5,300 nucleotides of DNA from Oscillospiraceae bacterium. GTDB lineage: Bacteria > Bacillota_A > Clostridia > Saccharofermentanales > Saccharofermentanaceae. Of this stretch, positions 1 through 5,300 are shown piece by piece. The stretch's first letter is position 1; every line of letters starts with the position of its first letter. A program made the position numbers and the translations under genes. Location: positions 1-5,300 of the forward strand of contig CADCPU010000220.1 of NCBI GenBank assembly GCA_902803365.1, given 5' to 3'. A model generated the notes under the pieces. It saw only the letters and a list, made by a program, of their open reading frames with translations. It was not told the DNA's origin and did not search any database.

Positions 1-1035
1 CGCCACGAAATCACCCAGGAATTCGCTCAACTGCTTGTGATCTTCACCAATACCGAAGAGTTTCAGATCAAGGATCTCCTGCCTTGTTAAAAGCCAATAC
101 TTATCCTTGAAAGTCTGCGTAAACAATTCCCTGAACTTCTCTCTGCAATCTTCTTTAACAAAGAAGTTAACAGTCCTCGGTTCGATCGAAGGCATTCGCT
201 TCAGGCACTCCAATATCTCAGGATAATCGAGAATGCAGCGGTTGATGTTATTCATATGTCCGTGATCTGCCGTAACTATGAGGAGCGTATCTTTAAGTCC
301 TTCAGCAAAAGCTTCAACCTTCGCTTCAAGCTCGTTCAAAAGCTCATATACACCTTCACCGTCAACACCTACCCTGTGCATCGTGCTGTCAGGCTCATTC
401 CAGTATGCGTAGATAAACTTCTTGCCGGGCTTTTCACACAGTTCCGAAGTTCTCTTAAGTATCGCATCAAGGTCCTGCGGGAAAGGTTCTTCAAACGGCA
501 TCGAATAATAAGCCTGTCCGCCTGCCTTATTGATCTTATCTATGATAGGTTCATAAGGACAGTATCTTCTTGCAACATTAAAATCTGCCGCAGGAACATC
601 CGGCTTAAGTCTCGGTATCTTTGCAGTATCCTCCGGATCTTCCTCATGCTGGATGTTATTCCTGAAGACCGCTACATTCTTGTCGATCTGAGGGAAATAC
701 ATATCCCAGCCGAGCCAGCCGTGTTCATTCGGATAAAGACCCGACATAAACGAAGTCGTAGCAGCTACTGTCGTAGGCGGAAATACAGAACTGTACTCAC
801 CGACCAAGTGCGACCTCAAAAATCCGTCCGGCTTAAGGTGCCTCTCAATGATCGATATACCCATCGCATCCAAGAGAAGTACAACAACATTCTTGCAGTC
901 TCCCTCAAGGATCTCATCAACCATCTTTAGCGTCGGAGCAGTTGTCTTCGCACCGAATCTCTTCAAAATGGAATTGCTCAGATTTACAAGGCAATTATCA
1001 TAATCCGGGCGCGGGTATCCGCTGGTATCAATCAT
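1..1035 (-). CDS. Alkaline phosphatase superfamily phosphodiesterase / nucleotide pyrophosphatase-like protein, C-terminus cut off by window edge
   Basis: The frame is open from an ATG at 1035 to the window edge, giving 345 residues without a stop. It carries the metal-dependent phosphohydrolase signatures of the alkaline phosphatase/NPP superfamily. LLLDAMG holds the first metal Asp (D56). FPPTTVAATTSFMSG (85-99) should hold the nucleophilic Thr, probably T89 by analogy with NPP enzymes. NEPDSTMHRVG (213-223) supplies D216 and H220, and TADHGHM (255-261) supplies D257 and H258. The last family metal-binding His would lie beyond the left edge. No signal peptide or membrane segment is seen, so the enzyme is probably cytosolic. 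The family cleaves phosphomonoesters, phosphodiesters or nucleotide pyrophosphates; the substrate here cannot be read. The start overlaps the end of the upstream kinase gene by 8 bp, with AAAAGG about 9 nt before the ATG. This argues for translational coupling in one operon. Confidence 0.88.
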   Translation of the reverse strand, partial: MIDTSGYPRPDYDNCLVNLSNSILKRFGAKTTAPTLKMVDEILEGDCKNVVVLLLDAMGISIIERHLKPDGFLRSHLVGEYSSVFPPTTVAATTSFMSGLYPNEHGWLGWDMYFPQIDKNVAVFRNNIQHEEDPEDTAKIPRLKPDVPAADFNVARRYCPYEPIIDKINKAGGQAYYSMPFEEPFPQDLDAILKRTSELCEKPGKKFIYAYWNEPDSTMHRVGVDGEGVYELLNELEAKVEAFAEGLKDTLLIVTADHGHMNNINRCILDYPEILECLKRMPSIEPRTVNFFVKEDCREKFRELFTQTFKDKYWLLTRQEILDLKLFGIGEDHKQLSEFLGDFVA

Positions 1036-1570
1036 ATGTCTTGACCTTTTCCTTCAAGAGTGAGCAGAGTGCGAACTCATAATCGTTATCGATCAATACC
1101 AGTTCCTCTCCGCTGTTCTTGAATCCTTCGATGAATTTCTCATTATCAGCCTTGAGCGACTCGATCGTACAGTCGCTGTCGTCAAGTCTCGCCTCGATAT
1201 CCGAAGCATGCAACTTGATCTTATCGTAATTGGCCGTGATGTAATCGTCAGTCATCGCAAGACAGATGAACTTGATCGAAGGCAGATAGACATCCGTCAT
1301 ATCCTTACGCCAATCAAACGGGATATAGCATCCCTCCACGATAAGATCCTGATCGTTTTCGATCGCGGTCTTGATCATCTCGCGAACGATAGGCCAAAGA
1401 TAATCCGTGAGCTTATCGTCGTCCATAGGAGTGAGCGTTGTATTGCCGCTCCTTATGAGTCCCATCTTGAGATGGTCGATCGAAAGATACGGATATCCGT
1501 ACTTCTTAAGGAGCTTCTGAGCCAATATTGTCTTACCTGTATGTGATGCGCCTGTAATCAATATGATCAT
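1028..1570 (-). CDS. Small P-loop nucleotide kinase / AAA-type ATP-binding protein (zeta-toxin/adenylate-kinase-like fold)
   Basis: This 180-residue protein opens with a beta strand and a textbook Walker A, GASHTGKT (residues 7-14), typical of small P-loop kinases. LSIDHLKMG (29-37) has an Asp at 32, where related kinases contact the phosphoacceptor. DLIVEGCYIP (75-84) resembles a Walker B strand followed by Glu. No toxin partner or antitoxin gene lies nearby, and the length fits a stand-alone kinase rather than a large ATPase. The substrate is unknown; annotations such as adenylate-kinase family, 2-phosphoglycerate-kinase-like or AAA_33-type are all compatible. The ATG at 1570 is supported by AGAGAGGG ending 7 nt upstream. 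The 3' end overlaps the start of the phosphodiesterase gene by 8 bp. Expression is likely from a promoter in the 121-bp gap after the preceding terminator. The kinase fold is confident; the reaction is not. Confidence 0.85.
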   Translation of the reverse strand: MIILITGASHTGKTILAQKLLKKYGYPYLSIDHLKMGLIRSGNTTLTPMDDDKLTDYLWPIVREMIKTAIENDQDLIVEGCYIPFDWRKDMTDVYLPSIKFICLAMTDDYITANYDKIKLHASDIEARLDDSDCTIESLKADNEKFIEGFKNSGEELVLIDNDYEFALCSLLKEKVKTYD

Positions 1571-1581
1571 ATATTTTCCCT

Positions 1582-1587
1582 CTCTTT
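1582..1587 (-). promoter_or_regulatory. Ribosome binding site of the kinase gene
   Basis: On the minus strand, AGAGAGGGAAAATAT precedes the ATG at 1570. The purine-rich core lies about 7-15 nt before the start, which supports choosing this ATG over internal starts. Just upstream, CTCT-GAAA-AGAG could form a small tetraloop hairpin, but four base pairs are too few to call regulatory. Confidence 0.55.
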
Positions 1588-1597
1588 TCAGAGTTTA

Positions 1598-1603
1598 ATT
1601 ATA
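1598..1603 (-). promoter_or_regulatory. Putative -10 box (TATAAT) for the kinase-phosphodiesterase operon
   Basis: A consensus TATAAT reads on the minus strand 27 bp upstream of the kinase start, just after the terminator of the upstream gene. Initiation would give a leader of roughly 20 nt. At 16-18 bp spacing the -35 region is poor (TGGCGC or neighbours), and there is no TG extension. A TTGATA at 1635-1640 is too far away (31 bp). The call rests on the -10 match and on the need for a promoter after a strong terminator. Confidence 0.4.
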
Positions 1604-1660
1604 TTAGATTCATGTGTGTTGCGCCATAGGTAGTTATCAAGTCTTCTTCGGCCCATAAAT

Positions 1661-1690
1661 GCAAAAAGGATGCCCGCGTGGGCATCCTTG
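1661..1690 (-). terminator. Rho-independent terminator of the beta-helix gene
   Basis: A perfect 10-bp inverted repeat (AAGGATGCCC at 1666-1675 with GGGCATCCTT at 1680-1689) encloses a 4-nt loop. On the minus strand it is followed by a run of five T counting the stem end. It begins 2 bp after the TAA of the beta-helix gene. This is a classic intrinsic terminator and separates that gene from the kinase operon. Confidence 0.93.
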
Positions 1691-1691
1691 G

Positions 1692-4223
1692 TTAGTACGG
1701 CAATATCCTTGCCTCGATGCATTTATCTACAAACTCAGGTGATCTGGTAAAACCGAAAACAACATCTTTACGCGATGCGCCTGAAGCAATCCTTCCAAGC
1801 CAGTAATCGGCTCCGTCTTTATCAGCACTGCGATTCATAAAAGTAGCATAGAGACGGTTAATGTACTCGGAGTCTGAAAGTTTGTATCCTTCCATCTCTT
1901 CACTCAAGAAGAAAGATGCACCTACCTGCTCACCGGTCAGGTTAAAGTTAGAAAGCTCACCGGCCCAGTACTGTTTTCCTTTCTCATCGTAGCCGCGGCA
2001 CATTGCCGTTGTATATATCCTCTCAACGAAGGAATAAGTCAGTTCGGTAGGTTTAATAACACATGTTGGTTTTATGGAACCGCCTGAACGTATTCCGTAC
2101 TGAGCACACGTGTCAGCCCACTCCTGCGAGTAGATGAATCCGTTGGCTACAGCGACTCTGTCTCTGGATCCGGATGAGAGTTCCGAGAGCCAGAAATTCA
2201 TTCCGTCCTTTTCAGGGTCACGGCCAAAGAATGTCTTGTATAGGATCGTAACAAATTCCTTATCCGAGGTTCTTCGATTCACAAATTCATCACTGAAGAT
2301 AAATCCCTGCGCAACTTCAGCACCTGTCTTCCTGAAACAGTATAGCTCATCGGTCCAGAATTCGGCGCCATCTGAATCAAGCTCACGGTCAAGAACATAG
2401 ATATAGATCCTCGCGACAAATTCCATGATCTGCTTTTCAGGCTTGACGGCTGCAGTCGGAGTTGCTGTTGGTTTGGTCCTGTCAGCAGAGAGGTTTGTTA
2501 TCTGCGGCACAGGAGTACCAGTTGCCGTCGGTTTGGTCGTCGGGATGAATTCTTCCTCAGGTTCTTCATCAGGCTCTTCCTCAACGAGGTTCATAGTTCC
2601 TGGGACAGTCGGAGTCACGGTCGGCCTAGTTGTCGGATTCGGCTTAGTCGTTGGTTCGGGTTTTGTAGTAGGATCCTGCTTTGTTGTCGGATTCGGCTTA
2701 GTCGTTGGTCCGGGCTTTGTAGTAGGATCCTGCTTTGTTGTCGGGTTCGGCTTAGTCGTCGGTCCGGGCTTTGTAGTAGGATCCTGCTTTGTTGTACCGG
2801 AATAACCGAATGCTGAAATATCCGTTGAAGTATTGATCGTTACAGTTCTTTTAGAAGCATCAACACTGACACTGTTAACGGTGAACTTCGTAGCATCTTT
2901 AAAGTACTTCTCCAATCCCTTAACGATGTTGCCGGAAAATGCATTATTGCTCAGATCATTTTCGGAATAGAAAGTCTCGAGCTCATTATTGATATACTTA
3001 TCCGCAATAAAGATATTGTTGTTGATATGATTGTCTTTAGCTGTCTTGATGATAAGGCAGTGCTGAATACCTGAATTTATTATCGTGTTGTATCGGATAG
3101 TATTGCCCGTTGCCACGCCATTGGAATCGGCATTACTTCCGCCAATTGCAAAACCTGCGTACTGATCGTTATTAATGACCAGATTGCGCTCAACGAGAAC
3201 ACCCTCGGCAGTCCAGCCGTGGATCTCACTTGCAACCTCGATACCGATATCGCAACCTGTTACGTAATTTTCATGTATCCAGATATCTCTGCCGCCGTCG
3301 ACATAGATTCCGTCGGAACCGCCGCCGTATGTACCGTCATCTTTGAGGTATCCGGCATTCTTGAAGATCTTGGATGAGATGCGGCTTACATAGTTACGGG
3401 TTACCTCGCCGTTACGCGACCAGTCGAATTTGCGGTATTCTTCTGCATTACCGTTCTCATCCTCAAACTTATATCCGCCGGCACAGTCTATGGCGATGTT
3501 GTCGTTATCGTAGATATAGTTGTCGGAGATAGTAAAGTACTGAACGTTACCATTAAGAACAACGCACTCACTCCTGCCTGTCGCGAGATTATGAACTTTG
3601 TTGTTACTTATCGTGATATTGGTCGTAGGCTGATCTTTCTTACCCTTAACGCTGATACCGTGACCGTTGAATTTCTTTGCTTCACTGATCGAATTAAAAT
3701 TGTACTTGCATCCGAGATCGTGGATATCACAATTGATGATATGTACGTTATGCGAATTCGGGTTGATCCTGATGGCACCAACACTTTCAGAACTTGACGG
3801 CTTCTCAAGATAAAAACCGGTCAGTTCAAGTCCGTCGATAACGATATTTGAACCTGTAATGTCAATGAGGTCGCCCTCCTGAACCTGTCCTTTACCGTTG
3901 AGGACCGCAGATTCGCCTTTGATCGTAATGTTGTCCTTGCGGATCCTCAGAAGTTCGCTGTGCTTGCCTCTTACGATTATTGTCGTATTGGCAGCAGCTT
4001 TGTCGATAGCATTCTGGATCGACGATCCTTCCTCGACAATGACCTTGTTGGTGGAATTGGACGGCTTAGTGCCTTGAGAACCGTATTTGACCGTATCGGC
4101 CAATGCATACGAGAAAAGCGGTGGGATCACACTGTCAGCAAAGACAGCATTGCCGAATATGCCGGAAACAAGGCACATCAATAACAAGGAAGCCATAAGC
4201 TTCCTGCTTCTAGAATAAAACAC
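1692..4223 (-). CDS. Secreted right-handed parallel beta-helix protein with T/P-rich repeat linker and C-terminal DUF4214-like modules
   Basis: The product is 843 residues. Residues 1-29 form a signal peptide: basic n-region, hydrophobic LLLMCLVSGIFG core, cleavage probably after VFA. Residues about 60-440 form a right-handed beta-helix, starting with an SIQNAIDKAAANTTIIV entry strand. Rungs rich in N, G, I and V follow, such as NITISNNKVHNL and DIWIHENYVTGCDIGIEV. This fold is common in pectate-lyase-like enzymes and carbohydrate-binding or surface proteins; I cannot assign catalytic residues. Residues 477-532 are a TTKxxP linker, followed by an acidic patch (548-558) and more TKPTAT sequence. 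Residues about 600-832 hold four DUF4214-like half-units. No LPxTG motif, dockerin or C-terminal membrane helix is present, so the protein is probably released or held non-covalently. The start is GTG, chosen because a perfect AGGAGG lies 6 nt upstream; the next ATG is codon 10. It is a single-gene unit with its own promoter and terminator. Confidence 0.9.
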   Translation of the reverse strand: MFYSRSRKLMASLLLMCLVSGIFGNAVFADSVIPPLFSYALADTVKYGSQGTKPSNSTNKVIVEEGSSIQNAIDKAAANTTIIVRGKHSELLRIRKDNITIKGESAVLNGKGQVQEGDLIDITGSNIVIDGLELTGFYLEKPSSSESVGAIRINPNSHNVHIINCDIHDLGCKYNFNSISEAKKFNGHGISVKGKKDQPTTNITISNNKVHNLATGRSECVVLNGNVQYFTISDNYIYDNDNIAIDCAGGYKFEDENGNAEEYRKFDWSRNGEVTRNYVSRISSKIFKNAGYLKDDGTYGGGSDGIYVDGGRDIWIHENYVTGCDIGIEVASEIHGWTAEGVLVERNLVINNDQYAGFAIGGSNADSNGVATGNTIRYNTIINSGIQHCLIIKTAKDNHINNNIFIADKYINNELETFYSENDLSNNAFSGNIVKGLEKYFKDATKFTVNSVSVDASKRTVTINTSTDISAFGYSGTTKQDPTTKPGPTTKPNPTTKQDPTTKPGPTTKPNPTTKQDPTTKPEPTTKPNPTTRPTVTPTVPGTMNLVEEEPDEEPEEEFIPTTKPTATGTPVPQITNLSADRTKPTATPTAAVKPEKQIMEFVARIYIYVLDRELDSDGAEFWTDELYCFRKTGAEVAQGFIFSDEFVNRRTSDKEFVTILYKTFFGRDPEKDGMNFWLSELSSGSRDRVAVANGFIYSQEWADTCAQYGIRSGGSIKPTCVIKPTELTYSFVERIYTTAMCRGYDEKGKQYWAGELSNFNLTGEQVGASFFLSEEMEGYKLSDSEYINRLYATFMNRSADKDGADYWLGRIASGASRKDVVFGFTRSPEFVDKCIEARILPY
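1728..2426 (-). other. Region encoding four DUF4214-like half-units (two tandem modules)
   Basis: Residues about 600-832 of the beta-helix protein contain four related segments, near residues 601-650, 656-702, 731-778 and 786-832. Each follows the pattern RIY/LY-x-x-x-x-x-R-x-x-D-x-x-G-x-x-F/YW-x-x-E/RL. A second helix around V-A-x-G-F and S-x-EF follows. This matches the DUF4214 pattern known from secreted and surface proteins of bacteria. Units 1 and 3 share a longer linker before TGxxV; units 2 and 4 share an ASG/SSGS linker. That suggests duplication of a two-unit module. The biochemical role of this domain is not established. Confidence 0.75.
2634..2795 (-). repeat. Three tandem 54-bp coding repeats in the T/P linker (each 3 x 18 bp)
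   Basis: Copies lie at 2634-2687, 2688-2741 and 2742-2795. By direct comparison, adjacent copies differ at 2 of 54 positions and the outer copies at 4. Each encodes TTKQDP-TTKPxP-TTKPNP, so a 6-residue motif is nested in the 18-residue unit. One difference is coding (Glu for Gly in the copy nearest the C-terminus); the others are silent. A GGATCC site occurs in each copy. The segment would be an extended spacer and possible O-glycosylation site between the beta-helix and the C-terminal modules. Confidence 0.95.
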
Positions 4224-4229
4224 AATATA

Positions 4230-4235
4230 CCTCCT
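4230..4235 (-). promoter_or_regulatory. Perfect Shine-Dalgarno AGGAGG deciding a GTG start
   Basis: AGGAGG on the minus strand sits 6 nt before the GTG at 4223. It is badly spaced for the ATG at codon 10. The distance and consensus match make GTG the start and place a complete basic n-region in front of the signal peptide core. Confidence 0.85.
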
Positions 4236-4262
4236 GATGGCTGTTTCCTCCCATCAGCCGAT

Positions 4263-4291
4263 TTTATATCACAAACGAGGATATACGTCAA
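4263..4291 (-). promoter_or_regulatory. Sigma-A-type promoter of the beta-helix gene
   Basis: On the minus strand, TTGACG (4286-4291) is separated by exactly 17 bp from TATAAA (4263-4268). TG stands one base upstream of the -10, giving an extended -10. Both boxes match consensus at five of six positions. Initiation would fall near 4255-4257, about 32-34 nt before the GTG. No terminator separates this promoter from the upstream nucleosidase stop at 4326, so some readthrough is possible. Confidence 0.85.
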
Positions 4292-4325
4292 CGTTTGACA
4301 TGTGTAAACAGCAATTTGTGTAAAA

Positions 4326-5012
4326 TTATCTCAATTCTTCGAAAATAGTTTGGGTGATATCACGACCGATAAGAACTGCCTTGTCGAGATTATCTTCATA
4401 GTTGGCCGAACCGCTGTGCTCTGCAGTATCGGTTATAGTCCTGATCGCCAGGAACGGCATCTTATTTACATAGCAGACATGAGCGATGCTTCCTGTCTCC
4501 ATATCAACACAGAGCGGATCGAACTTGCTGATGATCTTATCGCGGCCGTCATCTTCGATAAAGACTTCACCGGTTACCATCCTGCCGAATAAGATACGTC
4601 CGCCCCCATCAACTTTTGTTGCGGCCCGCTTGGCAGCATTCAATAATCCTTCGTCAACAGGAAACCAGTCGGACTTCATCCACGGATGAAATCCCGTCAG
4701 GACACCGGGCTGGATATCGTGATAAGCGACCTCAGTAGAGATAACAGTATCGTGGATCTTGACCTCGGGATCTATTCCGCCTGCAGCACCCACATTAATG
4801 ATCGCATCAACACCGAACGTATCGATCACAAGCTGAGTAGCAACCGCCGCATTGACCTTGCACGCACCGCAATAGAGGGCGACAGTATCGATCCCCCAAA
4901 GAGTTCCTTCGTGGATCTTGAGCATTGCCTTCTCGATTATATTGGTGACGTTCATCTCTTTTATGATCGGAGTTACTTCGTCTATATCTGCGCAGATGAT
5001 ACCTATCTTCAT
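4326..5012 (-). CDS. mtnN: 5'-methylthioadenosine/S-adenosylhomocysteine nucleosidase
   Basis: The 228-residue protein matches the MTA/SAH nucleosidase family in length and motif order. This cytosolic enzyme hydrolyses the N-glycosidic bond of MTA and SAH, releasing adenine, as part of SAM by-product removal and methionine salvage. The N-terminus MKIGIICADIDEV keeps the catalytic Glu at position 12. INVGAAGGI (72-80) is the conserved glycine-rich loop. VTGEVFI (146-152) matches the family's SGDxFI. VDMETGSIAHV (169-179) holds the ribose-binding Glu (E172). RTITDTAEHS (191-200) holds the catalytic Asp (D195). Cys7 replaces the Gly of the E. coli enzyme. The ATG at 5012 is preceded by a modest AAGAGAAG. 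It has its own promoter and is not next to luxS or methionine genes here. A related nucleosidase specificity (futalosine or aminodeoxyfutalosine) cannot be excluded from sequence alone. Confidence 0.92.
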   Translation of the reverse strand: MKIGIICADIDEVTPIIKEMNVTNIIEKAMLKIHEGTLWGIDTVALYCGACKVNAAVATQLVIDTFGVDAIINVGAAGGIDPEVKIHDTVISTEVAYHDIQPGVLTGFHPWMKSDWFPVDEGLLNAAKRAATKVDGGGRILFGRMVTGEVFIEDDGRDKIISKFDPLCVDMETGSIAHVCYVNKMPFLAIRTITDTAEHSGSANYEDNLDKAVLIGRDITQTIFEELR

Positions 5013-5034
5013 ATGTCTTCTCTTTTCGGTCAGT

Positions 5035-5056
5035 TTTCTGATGATTATATCAGAAA
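5035..5056. promoter_or_regulatory. Perfect 8-bp dyad over the nucleosidase -10 (candidate operator)
   Basis: TTTCTGAT (5035-5042), six bases, then ATCAGAAA (5049-5056) is an exact inverted repeat centred on the -10 box. It includes the predicted transcription start. Most of it would not be transcribed, so it is better read as a DNA operator than an RNA hairpin. No regulator is identified in the window. Confidence 0.5.
5044..5052 (-). promoter_or_regulatory. Extended -10 promoter of the nucleosidase gene
   Basis: The minus strand reads TGA-TATAAT (5052 down to 5044), a consensus extended -10, 31 bp before the ATG. The start site would be near 5037, giving a leader of about 25 nt. No good -35 is visible at 16-18 bp (ATAAAT or similar), which an extended -10 can compensate. 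The upstream region runs directly into the hairpin that follows the preceding gene. Confidence 0.75.
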
Positions 5057-5069
5057 CGACGCATAAATT

Positions 5070-5104
5070 TATCCCCCTGAGTTTTCGATAAACTCAGGGG
5101 GATA
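5070..5104 (-). terminator. Strong hairpin after the right-edge gene, probable transcription terminator
   Basis: A 15-bp perfect stem (5070-5084 with 5090-5104) containing a run of five C/G pairs encloses a 5-nt loop. It starts 12 bp beyond the TAA of the upstream gene. In the minus direction the following sequence is ATAAATTTATG, AT-rich but without a continuous T-run, so termination may be partial. Its position between a stop codon and the next promoter supports the terminator call. Confidence 0.7.
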
Positions 5105-5116
5105 TAGTGAGAGTTT

Positions 5117-5300
5117 TTACTTTTTTACTACGACGTCTCCTTTGGAAACGCCGTTTTCAAGATCGATGATGATCCAGGCATTCTGATCCTGGGCAACATC
5201 CTTCTTGTGCATGTTGGCCTTAAGCTCGGTCATGAAGTCAACGACTCCGCTGCACGGGATTACATCAAGGATAAAAGTCTCTGTCAGATTTCCCTTGTGA
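5117..5300 (-). CDS. 3' end of an unrecognised gene (C-terminal 60 residues)
   Basis: One minus-strand frame is open from the window edge to TAA at 5117-5119, giving 60 residues. Features include NLTETFILDVIPCSGVVDFM, an amphipathic-looking stretch near ELKANMHKK, a hydrophobic strand AWIIIDLENG and a basic end VVVKK. Codon use resembles its neighbours. The other minus-strand frame I checked from the edge meets a stop almost immediately, and the reading frame ends just before a terminator-like hairpin, so it is probably real. No family is recognised from this fragment and no function is assigned. Confidence 0.7.
   Translation of the reverse strand, partial: HKGNLTETFILDVIPCSGVVDFMTELKANMHKKDVAQDQNAWIIIDLENGVSKGDVVVKK

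Noticed and set aside
256..930. Long plus-strand ORF of 224 codons
   Set aside because: It is the antisense shadow of the phosphodiesterase gene, which carries metal-site motifs; the plus-strand translation is rich in R, I and S with no domain.
1208..1546. Plus-strand ORF opposite the kinase
   Set aside because: It is antisense to a gene with a clear Walker A motif and has no supporting start or domain.
1728..2426. Possible dockerin domain, because of DxDG loops
   Set aside because: The Asp/Gly loops are followed by an aromatic-Trp pair and VxxGF helices, matching DUF4214 rather than the paired calcium-binding repeats of dockerins.
2634..2795. Possible CRISPR array
   Set aside because: The repeats are directly adjacent, in frame and have no unique spacers; they encode a protein linker.
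2425..2805. Plus-strand ORF with repeated VVGFGLVVG
   Set aside because: It is the complement of the TTKxxP linker repeats; the glycine/valine pattern arises from reverse-reading Thr/Pro codons.
3608..3808. Minus-strand 66-codon ORF inside the beta-helix gene
   Set aside because: It is out of frame within a strong gene, with no ribosome binding site or family resemblance.
4313..4327. AATTT-GTGTA-AAATT as a terminator for the nucleosidase gene
   Set aside because: It is only five A/T pairs overlapping the stop codon, with no T-tract, so too weak to terminate.
4350..5066. Plus-strand ORFs opposite the nucleosidase
   Set aside because: They are shadows of a well-recognised enzyme on the minus strand.
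5013..5116. SAM or SAH riboswitch before the nucleosidase
   Set aside because: The predicted leader is only about 25 nt and the rest of the gap is taken up by the upstream hairpin and the promoter; there is no room for a riboswitch fold.

Overview
The window most likely comes from a Gram-positive anaerobe of the Clostridia, perhaps a gut or rumen Lachnospiraceae/Oscillospirales-type organism. This is inferred from the consensus AGGAGG ribosome binding site, the extended -10 (TGN-TATAAT-like) promoters, and a large secreted protein that joins a beta-helix to DUF4214-type modules through a Thr/Lys/Pro linker. No rRNA or taxonomic marker gene is present, so this placement is tentative. There is no sign of a phage, insertion sequence, CRISPR array or tRNA.

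All five supported genes are on the minus strand, so they are listed here in transcription order, from high to low coordinates. (1) 5117-5300 is the 3' end of an unrecognised gene, followed by a 15-bp hairpin. (2) 4326-5012 encodes a 5'-methylthioadenosine/S-adenosylhomocysteine nucleosidase with its own extended -10 promoter. A perfect 8-bp dyad is centred on that -10. (3) 1692-4223 encodes an 843-residue secreted protein: signal peptide, parallel beta-helix, tandem-repeat linker and four DUF4214-like half-units. It has a clear sigma-A promoter, a GTG start behind a perfect Shine-Dalgarno, and a strong intrinsic terminator 2 bp after the stop. (4) 1028-1570 encodes a small P-loop nucleotide kinase or ATPase. 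(5) 1-1035 encodes an alkaline-phosphatase-superfamily phosphodiesterase that runs off the left edge. Genes 4 and 5 overlap by 8 bp and are almost certainly co-transcribed.

Functionally, the nucleosidase is housekeeping (SAM by-product recycling), and the kinase/phosphodiesterase pair looks like cytosolic phosphate-ester or nucleotide metabolism with an unknown substrate. The beta-helix protein is an independent transcription unit whose product acts outside the membrane, probably on or near polysaccharide. The most distinctive points are its three near-identical 54-bp repeats, the duplicated ABAB arrangement of its C-terminus, the compact leader with competing hairpins around its Shine-Dalgarno, and the dyad over the nucleosidase promoter. 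I do not see a clearly new multi-gene system.
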